This document shows positions 29,097 through 54,777 of a stretch of DNA of 64,000 bases, piece by piece. The stretch is taken from contig NC_061068.1 in assembly GCF_021917145.1 (NCBI RefSeq), forward strand, positions 7,632,404 to 7,696,403, read 5' to 3'. The translations under genes and the position numbers were made by a program. Numbering within the stretch: the first letter of the stretch is position 1; each line of letters opens with the position of its first letter. The notes below the pieces were generated by a model, which had not been told where the DNA came from, searched no databases, and saw only the letters and a list, made by a program, of their open reading frames with translations. Origin of the DNA: Hypomesus transpacificus. Taxonomy: Eukaryota; Chordata; Actinopteri; Osmeriformes; Osmeridae.

Positions 29097-30240
29097 CCAC
29101 AGAACTCAAACTTTCAGATTTTCTATATTTGTAAACAACATAATAACCTAACAGATACACAAACACCTAAGAGATAGCCATTAAAACATGTAAGACATGT
29201 AAACTAACAGTATATGCTGTTTATTCATTGTAAGTAAATATATAAACCTCTGACCAAATGAAGTGTATCTCTGACATGATCATTTTTTTTTTTTTTGTAC
29301 AAAGTCCAACTCAGTTTTGATCATTTAATTATTCCAAGAAAGGGGCAATTGACCTTGTGGTTGTGTCATAATCCATAATAGCATCCTAATGCCAATGATC
29401 TAAAGGTTTAATATGGCCTGTGTGAGATGGCGTTTTACCCCATGTGGAATTAAACAATTGGTAACCTTTTAAAAAGTGTTACACAGTTGTGAAGAGGGAA
29501 GAAATGACTTAATCTTGATATTGCAATACAATATCAACATTAAGATGGATGAAATGGGAGCATTTAGATAGCAATGTGAATGTTATACCAGGCATCTTTA
29601 TATGAATAGAACACCCAACAGATTATTCAAATTGGGCAGCCTGACATACAAAGACCTGACTTTTTAAACTGCTTTTTTAATTGGTTACAGTGGTTTTGGG
29701 GCAAGATCCTAAATGCTGGTAATCTTGTTTGACAGGGTTACTGTCTCACACAAGGCCACAGCAAGGATTAAATGCCATAACCCTAACCCATAGCAAGGTC
29801 TAGAAGCACTGTGCTTCGGCACATTGTATAGTCGTACCAAATCAAGCCATGGGTTGGTTACCATTAGCATCAACTGAGTCAATGTCAGCATTAAAGATCC
29901 AAATCTAAAAACAGTATGAGGAACAAACTTCAGTCATTAAATGTTGGTAGGGAATGCTGCCAGGGCACCATTCAGTGTACCACAATATAGCATTCCTTGT
30001 AAGTATTTGTAGAAGAGTAATTTTAGATTTACTGATTTGGTAGGTAAAATAAAGTCATTACTTTAATGTCTGGGGGTATAAAATTAATACTATATTTACA
30101 AGTTGGCCAGGTTGACAATGACCAAAACTATTTTGCAGTATAGTCCTGTCCTCAAGAAGGGGAATACTTACAGTTCTATGATTTCTAGGTTAGAGAAGGT
30201 TGACTACATTAAACAAGGTTTAAGATTTTCAGTTAAATGA

Positions 30241-30387
30241 AAGCAGCTTATTTGGACTATTGCTGTTTCACCACACTTTACCTGTGAGAGTCTGATTAGT
30301 TTTGACATGAGTGAAGTCGAAAGCACCTTAATCCTCCTGGCTTGATGGTTCACTTTAGGCAAAGCAGGGTTCATCCAAAATCAGAAT
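30241..30387 (-). promoter_or_regulatory. Candidate LWS activating region, copy B
   Basis: This block carries AAGCAGCTTATTTGGAC, TCTGATTAG, TTTGACAT, CACCTTAATCC and TTCATCCAAAATC. It lies about 2.55 kb upstream of the copy B ATG. It shares words and spacing with the elements at 24,564 and 35,471. Confidence 0.6.
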
Positions 30388-31395
30388 GAGGAATTAGGAA
30401 TCAGGTTTCAATTAACATACTTCTGTCGTAATGTTTTTCAACAATATATATATATCTTCCTTCAGGTAACCCAATGCAGTTGCTTACAACCATTTAGTTG
30501 ACCCAGGAGAAAGACATGGATCACACCAACCCTAAATCTTAACCTCAGTCTATTAGAAGTAAGATACAAACCTGTAGGCCCAAAGCATCTTTACTCAATA
30601 CTAAAGAAGGGGATTGTAAACGTCTTAAAATGTCTGTACACAATGATGAATCTTTTCATTATTATTATTTTGTTGTATGTTTTACTAAAAAGTTAACAGG
30701 GATATAGAATTAATACATTCTAGTATGTAATCTAAATATATTTCACTAATATTATTTGCTGATAACGTTTTGTAACTTGTGCAGGCTTAGTTGAATATAA
30801 TGGCATAAAAGAAAACTCAGAGCCTCATGATCTTAATTGCATCTCGGTTACTTTAATTGAAGTAGCATTTAGTTAGCAAGAACATGTGTATCATTCCTTA
30901 AAAGGCTAAATCCTGAATGTTAACACAAAGCATGCGATTGGAAAATCTCAACATGATAGAAATGGGTGGAGTACCAAACCAAAATCTATGGCCTGAGCTA
31001 TGTCTACAAAGACTGACAGTCTGTGACAGTTGTAAACTTACTTTCAATCCAAACATTATTTAAAAGCATTAAATGATCCAGCATTAATGTACCTAATGAA
31101 AATGCCTTTGGTAGGGTAAGACAAAAGAAAAAAAAAGTGCATGTGATATTTCTTTATAATCAATGGCTTTCTGTGAAAAATCCAAATTGACATTGCACAG
31201 CATTGTACAGAACGATTTAGCCTTTTACTGACCTGAGAACCCTCACTGATAACAAAAATTTAGTTCAAGTTGGTAATCTACCCCCTAGCTATACATCCCT
31301 AGTTACTTACTGTACATTTGACAAGTTCCATCAGGATGATCTGTGTGGAAAGTTCTTAATTTTGTTCCAAGCAGGAAAGTGTTGTTGAAGGTTTA

Positions 31396-33217
<1,822 letters not shown>

Positions 33218-33360
33218 CTTGAGCTGGTTACAATTTAAGGTTGACAACTGTGGTTCTCTCTGGGATCCTATGAAACACTATTGTTGAATAAATATGCGTG
33301 TCCACCCTAGGCCTTTTTGCCTGCTTCCTTCCTATATTGCAGACCTCCCATGACTGGTTA

Positions 33361-33398
33361 GGCATTTATACTAGATGCACTATTTGCCTTTCAGATTA
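33361..33398 (-). promoter_or_regulatory. opn1lw: Proximal promoter of LWS copy C
   Basis: On the minus strand TATAAATGCC (33361-33370) lies about 150 bp before the ATG. TTTAATCTGA, with a CRX/OTX-type core (33393-33398), sits just upstream. The layout is like A and B but the sequence is different. Confidence 0.55.
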
Positions 33399-33734
33399 AA
33401 GATATTAAGTTAGGCCTTGACCCCTTAAAGGTAAGTTAATTTGAGCATGACTGACACAATCTCTGAGACAGAAATAGGGTCAATAAGTCGACTTATCAAC
33501 TTTTGATAAAGATGTTGCAGCAGATGGCATGGCACTACTTTAAAGGTATTTCAGGTGAAGACATTCGATACACGGCATTTGTCTTTGAGGACATTTTAAG
33601 TGACAGAGGTCAAAACCTGAATTGCCTTATAGTACTTTATGTTACAAATGTTATCAAGTATGCATCTTTCTGCATTTCATTAGTAGTATACTTTCAGGCA
33701 GTCATGACCCTAATTTATCTGATTCATTCCATAA

Positions 33735-34370
33735 AATTTTGTAGTCAGAGCCATTGACTGTGATATTGCGTCCTATCCTGGATCCACAGATTTTATCACA
33801 AGTGGGACATGTGTATGTAATAGTGGTGGTACTGGCAACCTTGGTTGTGTTTCTTTTATGCCTTCTTTCCTGTCTCCTGCCTGTCCTGTCTCCTGGCTGT
33901 CCTGTCTCCTGCCTGTCCTGTCTCCTGCCTGTCCTGTCTCCTGCCTGTCCTGTCCTCCTGCCTGTCCTGTCTCCTGCCTGTCCTGTCTCCTGCCTGTCCT
34001 GTCCTCCTGCCTGTCCTGTCCTCCTGCCTGTCCTGTATCCTGCCTGTCCTGTCTCCTGCCTGTCCTGTCTCCTGCCTGTCCTGTCTCCTGCCTGTCCTGT
34101 CTCCTGGCTGTCCTGTCTCCTGCCTGTCCTGTCTCCTGCCTGTCCTGTCCTCCTCCAGTGTTTTAGTCCCGTCTTGGCACATCTGACGCCAGGTGTTACG
34201 GTCAGCAGCCAAGCCCTCAAGGGCCCCAGGTCTGATTTTACACCTCTTCAGCGCTGTTTTTATTTGGTCTTTAAAGCGCTTCTTCTGCCCTCCAGCAGAG
34301 CGTTGGCCTTGGGCGAGCTGGCCATACAGCACTTTGTAAGGCAGCCGATTGCGTTGGCTGAGATACACAT
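33735..34370 (-). mobile_element. LINE 3' ORF fragment carrying a minisatellite
   Basis: On the minus strand the frame reads PYKVLYGQLAQGQRSAGGQK, then KRFKDQIKTALKRC and DRNTWRQMCQDG, the conserved tail of many fish LINE reverse transcriptases. After the minisatellite it ends in YTCPTCDKICGSRIGRN, the family's terminal zinc-finger motif. The fragment is 5' truncated and not functional. Clade assignment (RTE/Rex-like or related) is uncertain. Confidence 0.7.
33873..34152. repeat. Minisatellite, about 15-bp unit CCTGTCTCCTGCCTG
   Basis: About 18-19 tandem copies of CCTGTCTCCTGCCTG with CCTGTCCTCC variants. It lies inside the LINE fragment, so its minus-strand frame reads repeated DRTGRRQ. The plus-strand Cys/Pro/Leu frame is an artefact of the repeat. 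Confidence 0.95.
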
Positions 34371-34497
34371 TCACACACGCACACATACAGATACACACAA
34401 ATACACATACACACACACACACACTGATACACATACAGATACACACACAGATACACACACAGATACACACACAGATACACATGCACACACACACAAG
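34370..34497. repeat. CA-rich microsatellite
   Basis: Imperfect (ACACACAGAT)n and (CA)n run directly beside the LINE fragment. Confidence 0.95.
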
Positions 34498-34544
34498 CAA
34501 AACACAGGTTGGAAAAGAAAAAAAATCACGTTGTTCACATAACG

Positions 34545-34613
34545 TACAGTACCAGTCAAAAGTTTAGACACATTTTCCCATTCAATGTGTCCAAACTTTT
34601 GACTGGTACTGTA
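34545..34613. mobile_element. Short palindrome with Tc1/mariner-type ends
   Basis: TACAGTACCAGTCAAAAGTT at the left is mirrored by AACTTTTGACTGGTACTGTA at the right, and the two almost touch. This CAGTACCAGTCAAAAG end is a common fish Tc1-like terminal repeat, bounded by TA. It appears to be two ends left with no interior. Confidence 0.7.
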
Positions 34614-35470
34614 TATATACGTATATATATATATAAAACAAGTCATAATAATTGACTTGTTTAATTCAATCATAACGGAGAGGAATGTATTGTATCAGTT
34701 GTATTTTTTCCTGTGTTATTTACTAATCTGTCTGTATACCTTTGTTATATTATTTACAGCGGTCATTTGTTGATACAACTGCAAATTTTGTGCGAATAAA
34801 ATAAATAAAAAACGTTACCACCTTTCATATTCTAAAATCTGGAGTTGCTGGACGGGGTCTCTACTTGATGGCTCTCACACCCCATGTTTTTATGTACTGT
34901 AGCCTTGCTAGTCATATGTTGATAAGTAAGGGTCCAGATTTGATCGGATTTGTTTTTCTTCTGTATAAAAGGAATTGAATTTGCAAAGCATTGTTCTGTG
35001 GATTCCTGATCTCCTGAAACCTTCTTCTCAGCTCTGACTTGTCCTTGTACTCCTTCTCCTTCCTCACATCTTGCTTTCTGTCTCTCTGATACAATTATCA
35101 TGGTAGTGTAGGTAAGAGTTAACCTTCATTTTTATTTCATTCATTTGCAATGTTATTAAATGTATATTCATTTACCTTACTTTGACCATTCTTGCTCTGA
35201 TTTAACCCATATAGTCAAATGACTATAATTCTATTTGTCTTGGCATTATTTGGTTCATGCTAATACACTGTTCAGTTTCCCATCTTCCTTTAAACCATAA
35301 GGAATTAGTTTTGGTTGTTTGGCCAAAATTGTAACCCCTATAGTACAAAAAATTAACAGTATGAAAAGAGATGTATGCCTCTACCCCTGCAATTTTATAA
35401 ATAGGTCATGGCTTCTGTTGGTCCGGTTCTTTGAGTACGACAGGACACAAGCAGAGAATTTTCCAGACTA

Positions 35471-35617
35471 AAGCAGCTTATTTGGACATTTGGGGTTCCG
35501 GGGAAATTCTGATTAGCAGAGCCTAATTCAATTTGACATTAGTTAAATCTGAAACACCTTAATCCCTCCGGATTTGATAGTTCAGTTTAGGGGAAGGAAG
35601 GTTTATCCAAAAATCTC
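35471..35617 (-). promoter_or_regulatory. Candidate LWS activating region, copy C
   Basis: The words and order are the same as at 24,564 and 30,241: AAGCAGCTTATTTGGAC, TTCTGATTAGCAGAG, TTTGACATTAGT, CACCTTAATCCC, TTGATAGTTCA and TTTAGG. It lies about 2.25 kb upstream of the copy C ATG. Although C's proximal flank is unrelated to those of A and B, this block is conserved, which supports function. GATTA/TAATCC are CRX/OTX sites. In zebrafish, an LWS activating region is known upstream of the LWS pair. Confidence 0.65.
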
Positions 35618-35619
35618 AG

Positions 35620-38270
35620 GTGAGTCCATTTTAATCCCTCACCACAGTGTTCCTTGTTTTTTTCTCAGATTCCGTGTCTCATTTCGATTTCCTATAGGTG
35701 ATGCATAGAGAAGGTTTACCCACAGACTCGAGAGGTTCTCTATGGTAAGGGAGTTTGGAGCCAGCCAACATGACGCACAAGAAAATAGTCTGTAAACTTT
35801 TCCTACTTTATGTTTTCTTCTTCTTAATTTCTTCTATTTAGGTTTTCAAGCCTGTTTCTTTAATATTTAAATGGAAGGCAGATGATCTCCAAAAGGCTGT
35901 TCTTAATTATGTTCATAGTTTTTTGTGTGGAGTTGTCTGAGCACAAAGTAGCCAAATTGTATCTGGGAAGTAGTCTAAGATACTTTTAAAACCCTATTAT
36001 ATTATTTAATGTGAAGAGATATATATTGATATTGTAAATGCATTTGATATATCTGCCACTTTTTGTATACAAACCTAGTTTGATTGCACAATGGGGCCAG
36101 ATTCTTGTATTTCAATATCAATGTATAGTCTATGCGATTATAATTGTTTAATCAGTAGGCCTATTCCGCTCACACATCCTCTCTTTTTGTGCCTAGTCCA
36201 GTTTCACAGAATGATGCTGCACTGTTTCGAGGGTAGGTCTGGAATTCCGCTAGTTCTGAACTATTCGTGTTTGGTAAAAGTTCACTACTAGCAGAACTCG
36301 GATTTGCCCCCGATTTACGACGAGGAAATCCGAGAAGATGCGGGTCTTTCAAGTGCTTATTTATGAGTACCAAACTTTTCTGAATTTAATATGAGATAAC
36401 GAATGTTAGGCAATTTAATTTGTTATATTTGCAATAAAATTGCTTATTTTAAGTGAATAAACGTAGGCCTAAATTGTTACATTGGGTGTGATGCGAACAC
36501 ACAATTGACTTTGTTTTGGTCACAAATAGTAGGACTATTTGTATTTAGGTTTAGGCTATGCTAATCTAGGGATGTATTGTTATTGTCCAAAGCCAGCTGT
36601 TTTACTCGTATAGTCTTAATTGCTTGTCTATCATCGCGATTTGTTTAGGATTAAAACTGTTTAGGATGCCTATGCCATTATTTTCAATTAGCCTACAATC
36701 GACCCGACCATGCAGAGTTTTTCAGGGTTGTTATTTTAAATGCAAGCGCAAACACGTTATATTTTCGCTTAACCTGTTACATGTTGTGTGAATGTATGTT
36801 TTGAAATTGCTACCGAAAATATATTTAAGTGACAAATGATCTAACCTTGCTGTTTCAGTTAGGCCTCTGATGGGAATCCAACACGGGATCATCGAACTTG
36901 CTGCATGTACAGTTGGATAACCATTGGTTATAACCTGCAATGGCCTTCTATATGAAATCCTTGTATGCGATTTTATGGTCAGTGTAGCATTTAGGCTACC
37001 CTACTTGATGTCAATATGTGAATTTGTAAAACGACATTGTACTCCTCTTGGTGTGCACGTGACCGGCGGGGGGTCCTCTCTGAAATGAATCTATGCAGGT
37101 TGGGATGTCTGGATGTTTTCTGATTAGCCTTTTAATCTACTCGAGACTCGCGCCTCGGCCATTAATTGTCATCTAAATAGCGGGACAATTATCCCCTATT
37201 TCTCGGCGGGAGAAATGGTTGAAATCCCTGAGAAATGTCTGAAATGCGTGAGTATCAGACGTTTACGGTCTGATCCTATCACGTTTGAGTCCACTAAGAG
37301 TGTGTCATTAGAAATATTGAATGCAAACCTTGTATTGTGGTGCTTTGAATACTAGGCTAGTATGCCAAAGACATTAAATAAATGCAAAGTGCAAATTTTA
37401 TGCATAGTTGCTATGCTGTGGAGGTTGGCTAAATTATCTTTTCATTGCATACCGTATATCCATTAAATATTAGCATGATATTTTTTCGATTCTATAAACA
37501 GGATACAGATAGTATTCATTTTTAGTACAGGTGATCATACAAAGATCTGGGTATTATGCTAAGAACATCTTTATTTTACAGAACATCCTGGTTCCTATAT
37601 CTAGGTCATTCCACCAGGTCACTCCAGATCTGAAAAGCTTGATCAGCCTCTTCCACTTTCCGGTATTGTAATCCTAACCCCTTCACTTGTGAGACCACAG
37701 TGATTGTTTTAGCCACTTAGGGAACAGTTCTTGAAGTATGCTAATATTCAACGGTTGGCAACAAGAAACTTTTACGAGGTGTAGGCTACCTAGAGTTTAT
37801 AACTTTTTGACGTGTTACATTGACATGCTGCTTGCAGTACTCAACAGTCAAATGCAATAAACCAAATGATTATTCAATGGTCAGTTGACTGCACTTGAAA
37901 CTGATACTTCGCTTCAGGTCTAATGTAAAGAGTCTACTTCTGATCTAAAAACGTGATTTACATGTATTTATGGACAATTATTCACACTTGTAATATCCTT
38001 TTTTCCTCTAACCCAATGATAAACTAGTATTTTACAGTATCCCATACAGTCCTTGTCATCTGTTTTCCATTTCAAAGCAACTTAACAGATCTACTACTTT
38101 TCACTCTTGTACATCCAATCTCACTCCAGTTTAGAAAAACCAATGAATTTATCAGTCCTCTTCCACTCAATCCACAGAAATCCTCATCCTTCTATGTAGA
38201 ACTCAAGTCATCCAATTAAAACCTTTATTCTTCAGCTAAGTCTTTTTTGTCCGATCTTAATACTGACTTT
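35620..38270. other. Intergenic DNA where SWS2 would be expected
   Basis: In many teleosts the SWS2 opsin lies between LWS and hcfc1. No opsin exon was recognised in 33,218-41,284 by eye. The stretch is AT-rich, with a short GC-rich patch near 37,060-37,090 and no supported gene. Confidence 0.5.
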
Positions 38271-38274
38271 CTTC

Positions 38275-38905
38275 ACAGTTTGTTGCGTATGGGGCTGCAC
38301 TGACCCCTGTCCACTGCTAAAAGTGCCTACAATAGGCATGTGAGCATCAGAACTGGACCAAGGAGCAATAGAAGAGGATGGCCTGGTCTGATGAATCACG
38401 TTTCCTTTAACATCACGTGGATGGCCAAGTGAATGTGCGTCGCTTACCTGGGGAGCACATGGCACCAGGATGCACTATAGAAAAAGACAAGACGGCGGAG
38501 GCAGTGTACAATTTGGGAAATGTTCTATCTAAGCATTGTTGCAAACCATGTACACTTTCATAGAAATGGTATTCCTTTATGGCAGTGGCATCTTTCAACA
38601 GGATTATGTAACCTGCCACAAAGCTACAATAGTTTAGGAAAGGTACGAGGAACACATCAACTAGTTCCAGGTGTTGACTTTGCCTCCAAATTTCCCAGAT
38701 CTCAGTCCAATTGAGCATCTGTGGGATGTGCTGGACAAACAAGTACGATCCATGGAGGCTCCACCTTGCAACTTACAGTCATAGTGCCAGATACCACCTT
38801 CAGAGGTCTAGAGGATTCCATGCCTCAAAGGGTCAGGGCTGTTTTGGCTGCAAAAGGGGGAACGACACAATATTAAGCAGGTGGTCATGTTATGGCTGAT
38901 TGGTA
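38275..38905 (+). mobile_element. Dead Tc1-like transposon
   Basis: Plus-strand segments read AWSDESRF, GEHMAPGC, ISVQLSICGMCW (a degraded SPIEHLWDVL region) and then RSMEAPPCNLQ in a shifted frame. The end carries GGTGGTCATGTTATGGCTGA, the usual tail of a common fish Tc1-like family. The transposase frame is broken in several places and the DNA-binding part is missing. It is an old DNA transposon relic. Confidence 0.75.
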
Positions 38906-39599
38906 GAGCCTATCAGCTTTGTTAAATGAACTTTGAATAAAGGTCCTAAGAGGCTTCCAATGAAAATGATCAATTATAATAAACGTGGATATGGTGTTGT
39001 AGAAGTATTTTTTTTAATGCCTTTCACATGTGTTGCGATAAAATGTGTCTATGCTTCACACTGTATAACCTACTACTGTATGATAGGCTTAATGATCCTC
39101 TTTACTTTTTCACGTTAGTCTGTAATACGGGGCTGAGACGTGACCATTTTCATCCACTAGGTTGGGTAGTTGAGTGGGGTCTTATTGTTAGAACAAAGTC
39201 GACTAAAGTGTCCCCGCAGATTATTGATTTCTCATCTTGTTTTTGATTGATTAATTCAATTATATTATATTAGCATTACACATACTTCCAATGTAACAAT
39301 ACAAATGCTGAAATACAAATCGATTCGTTTTGCTTGATTTTTTTTGTTGCATGTGTCGCCATCTTTAGTAAGGGACAATATACTCTCCTACAAGCGTTAT
39401 AGCTCATATCAATCTCAAGTTACTGTTTAGAATCCCGTAATTGTAATGCCCACTTACGCTGAATTTTATCTCAAAACCAATACAGCCTTAAAGAAAAATG
39501 TTGTACTGACGGTGAGGTGAATTAAAAAATAGCGGCTTCATGCCAATCGCCATACTTCTTTTGGGTGACGCCAAATTACTTCTCTATTCCTCCCTCTTG

Positions 39600-39729
39600 G
39601 TTGTCAAGAAGATGGCAGCTTCCAGGCAGGCATGAGAGGGAATACTTCTTCAAAAATTGAATGAACTTGGGCTACTGCTTTAAGATAAGACCCTCAGCGC
39701 ATCTCATTAGAAATCGTGTATCTAAAGAA
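39600..39729 (+). promoter_or_regulatory. hcfc1: Probable hcfc1 promoter and non-coding first exon
   Basis: The hcfc1 start exon is preceded by an acceptor (CTTTTTTCAG, 41,270-41,279), so an upstream exon exists. The best candidate has a YY1-type AAGATGGCAGC (about 39,610) and an AAAGAA|GTAAGT donor (after 39,729). A second AAGATGGCTGC is at about 39,841. Neither can be confirmed without transcripts. Confidence 0.45.
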
Positions 39730-41266
39730 GTAAGTAAAATGGCACTGTGGTTTGAAAACCAGCAAATATTAATGTTTTGTTGTGGCAAACCGCTCGGCCA
39801 TTTTTCTTGATGGAGCTTAAACGTAGGCCGATTTTCTAAAAGATGGCTGCTTCCAGAGACAGCATGAAAATAACAACATTCTTAATCTATGATATGAAAT
39901 ACAATTGTGGCCTTTATAAATGTGTCTTTTTTTTGCAAGTTACAATATTTTGTGAAATGTATTGTTATCGTAAATACTGTACTTGCATGAAGATGGTGCT
40001 TGGCACGTAGCTAGAAGCTACGTAGCTAGCTTTAACGTTATTCGTGTTGCTAGTTGTAGTTAGCTAGAAGCTAAATCAGCGCCGTTTTAGCTGGCTAGCC
40101 CAATAACCAAGCTTCTGGCTAAGCAAGTTCGTGTTGACTGCTAACAGAGTTAGCAAGCTAACGCGAGCTACATAGCTCGCTTTAGTTCAGTAAAGTTATG
40201 AGTACGTCACTTAAATTAAGTTATGTTTGCATTGCTATTAAATTATTAGCAAGTGTAAGTTCAACGTTTCAATAGAATGCATCTGATTAGCAGGACTAGT
40301 AGAGCAAATCGACTAGCGTTAACTATAGCGGTAGCTACAAATATTAGCCTATAGCTAGCTAGCCTTGCAGTATGTTACAATAAGGCGACTTCCAAAGAAA
40401 TATGTACATTATAATATATTTTTAAGAAAGGTCTCGTTTTATTGTACTAACTTTTCTTTTCATGTCATGTTGTCACAATTACATTTTATCATTTTGACGT
40501 GTTTTAGCCTGGTCAACGCCGTTTTTTATCTGTCGTTAATTTGTTTTACATACTGGGCCGCCTCACGGTGCACCAGATCCCTAGTAGTGATGACAAAATG
40601 TGTCCAGTTATGAGTTCAGCTAGCCACTGTTTTGGTCCCAAGGGGTATATCAGGTGTTGCCAATATCCCAACCACCAATTCATTTCAATTAACCAACTTA
40701 TGTATCCATGAGAGTCTACGATGAAAACACTATTTTGTTTTTAAATACCCCCCCCCCCCCCACCCCCTGGTTTATTATGAAGCGTGTTCACTTGTAGATA
40801 TGAAAACGAATGGACCTATTTGTTTTATCGCCATTTTTTTTTTACCCAAGCGGAGGTTTGTTTAGTTACAAGATGGTGGAAATCAATGGGTGCAACAAAC
40901 AATTAACAATATGGACTGTATGCTTCATTTGCAAAACTTGGATTGTATCGTTCGATTAAAATATTAAGTCTAATTCGGGAATGTGTACTAATTTGACCTA
41001 TTGACTTTTCTTGACTGTTTTCCACCCCAAGCAATGAAATGGTGCATTTACACTGTCTTAAATGTGTTGTTATTTCTAATTCTTCAATAATAAATGGACC
41101 ATTTTACACGTGCCCTGCTCTTGTAACATCGAATAATCACTTGCACGTGTAGATTGCGATGGTGCTCAATCATCTCAGAAACTAGGTAGCCAGCAAACAG
41201 TTAAACCACAAAGCCGGCATGCCTAAGTTATAGTTTGAAAAAAATAACTTTGTTTTGTGTTTGTGA

Positions 41267-52604
<11,338 letters not shown>

Positions 52605-54777
52605 GAAAGCAAGACATCACCCCCCCACCTGCTGTTTGCTCCCTCCATCTTCATCCTGAATTCACCCCAACTTTTGACCCAGGTCCAACCATCTACAGTG
52701 GCAAATCAAAAGAGAACCCACGGCATCAATCTGACATGTTTTTGCAAGAAATTTCCATTTTGTAGTTCATACAATTTTTTAAGTAACACAAATGAAAAGC
52801 ACATTCTAGCTTTTTCTTTTGTCCTCCCAAATCATTTTGGCTTTGCGAGCTAGGTGCCTGCCTGAGCTTTGATACTATTGTTTAGTTTTTTACATCTTTT
52901 GGGGATGATAACAGACAGGAGAGGATGTACAGCTGAAGGTTGATAAGGTAGGAGGAATAATCAACATTGAAAACACATCAAGCACTTGTCCTTCAATAAA
53001 GGGGACAAATCCCCCCTCCGAAGAAATTTGCTTCATCAAGAAACCAATCTGTACAGACATCATTCTGGACTCCTGGTAATGTCATCACTGTGCGCTTTAA
53101 CCCTGAGAGGAGGACTGATGGCAGATGCCTGGAAGTGGACAGAGGAATGAGGAAGGAGGAGTTTTGTAAAGGACAGACTTTGATAGGACTGAGACTTGCA
53201 GCACACAAAAATCTTGCAAAATCTTCCCCAAAAATGGCAGGCAATGCTAATAGCAGGAATGCTGAAGATCTTTGTGTAGTTTATTTTTGTATTTTTAAAG
53301 CTTTTCTTGTGTGTATGTGTATGTCAGTGTGCATTTTGTTTTGTTTTTTACACTATTGTTCAACCCCATAGTTGAAGTGTTTGTGGGAGGAGGGGTGGCG
53401 GAGTTGAGGTAGCCACTGTATTTTAAATCTTGGTTCAATCAGTTGTATGTTGTTTTATCGGAGAGTATGAAAAAGAACAACTTTTTGTATTTGTTCTGAC
53501 TAGGATGCAGAGGCTATGGGACTGAAGGGAACTTTAAATAGACCCAGGGAGAGAAACCTTTACTTTTGTTTACTACAACTTCCAATGCTTATGTCACTTA
53601 ATGTATGCCAAACCTAGATACATGGGAATATAATGAAAATGGTATCACATCAACATCTTATATTCCTCAAGCAATGTATCCCAATCATTAGTGTCTATTC
53701 TTTTTAGACTCATGAATTAGTGGCTTGCTCTGCACCCTCAAGTTATGTTAGTATATAAAAGATGATATTGGTAGAATTGCTCTCCCTGTAGAGTTCAGGT
53801 AGACTGAGTAACAATTCAATCTATTAGTTCATGGTCCTGTAATTTGACAGCTTTCGGAACAAGTGTGCAAATCTATGGTGAAAAGAATCTTTCAATGGGA
53901 TGTCATGGGCAAATGAGAAGCATAGTCGAGTTTGGTCTCACTTGTAAATTAGTTATTTCATTACACAAGAACATCTTGGCCTTTTTATATAATTACCTGT
54001 AAGAAAATGTTTTTACATGTTGGTCATCTCTCAATTGCCTTTTGTGTCTTGACTTATATAAAAGAAACATCAATATATACCGTCTCCCTGATCAATTATG
54101 TATACTCTGATTTGCTGTAGATGTCTGAACTCTACCGTCATTGAAACCATTACAACACTTAAATATACTGTATGTATATTAATCCTGAGTATAAGGTATT
54201 CAGAATTCATGACTTAAAATACATCTTAGAAAGGACATGACTGCATATCATCAGATGGCGCTAAAAAAGGAGACCTGGGAGAACTCAATGCCTTTCTCCA
54301 GATTGTAGTATTTACACTATGGTTTCAGTCTGTTTTCCAGATATTTCTAGAATGAAAAACCGTATTTCATAAACATTCATTATTTTATGTGTCAGTGTGT
54401 CTGTTGAACAAAACTAGACATGCATGCAAAACTGTATTTTAGTAGTGATGCCTTAAGTTAGACCATAAGCTGAAGGATCTTAAAAAAGAAAATTAAAAAA
54501 AGTTTGTTCTTTTCCATGTGGTATACAAATGTGTCCTTTTCTTCCACAGTACCTTTATTGGGTCACTTTTCTTTTGCACCCTTACTAGGTAGGTCATCAG
54601 CAGTGCCGAGGACTCCCTGGGGCCCTCCCACACTGGGGCAGGTGCTGGTCCTAGCACTGACACTTGTCGTTGCGAGTTTCTTCCAACTGTTTGCAGGTTA
54701 CCTGGAAATGTCCTGTATTTTCCAATGTGTGTTTTTTGTACTGTAGGGAGTAATGTATCTTTTATCATCAAAATAAA
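52605..54777 (+). other. hcfc1: hcfc1 3' UTR and convergent end with the RAB gene
   Basis: No coding sequence is supported. AATAAA signals occur at 52,995-53,000 and 54,772-54,777 on the plus strand. On the minus strand the RAB gene uses AATAAA at 54,554-54,559. If hcfc1 uses its distal signal, the two transcripts overlap tail to tail. Confidence 0.5.

Larger units (their letters stand above)
27695..31395. repeat. Opsin spacer 2 (between copies B and C), homologous to spacer 1
   Basis: This is a second copy of the 3.7-kb spacer described for 22,124-25,870. It includes the decayed opsin and the control-type element. Small indels and scattered substitutions separate the two copies. Confidence 0.9.

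Noticed and set aside
33754-34542. 262-codon plus-strand frame rich in Cys, Pro and Leu
   Set aside because: It is produced by the 15-bp minisatellite and the CA repeat. The meaningful reading is the LINE on the other strand.
54504-54746. Plus-strand frame with a hydrophobic stretch ([17 protein letters not shown]) that looks like a small membrane protein
   Set aside because: It is exactly antisense to the last coding exon of the RAB gene ([11 protein letters not shown]) and its 3' UTR. No start context or homologue supports it.
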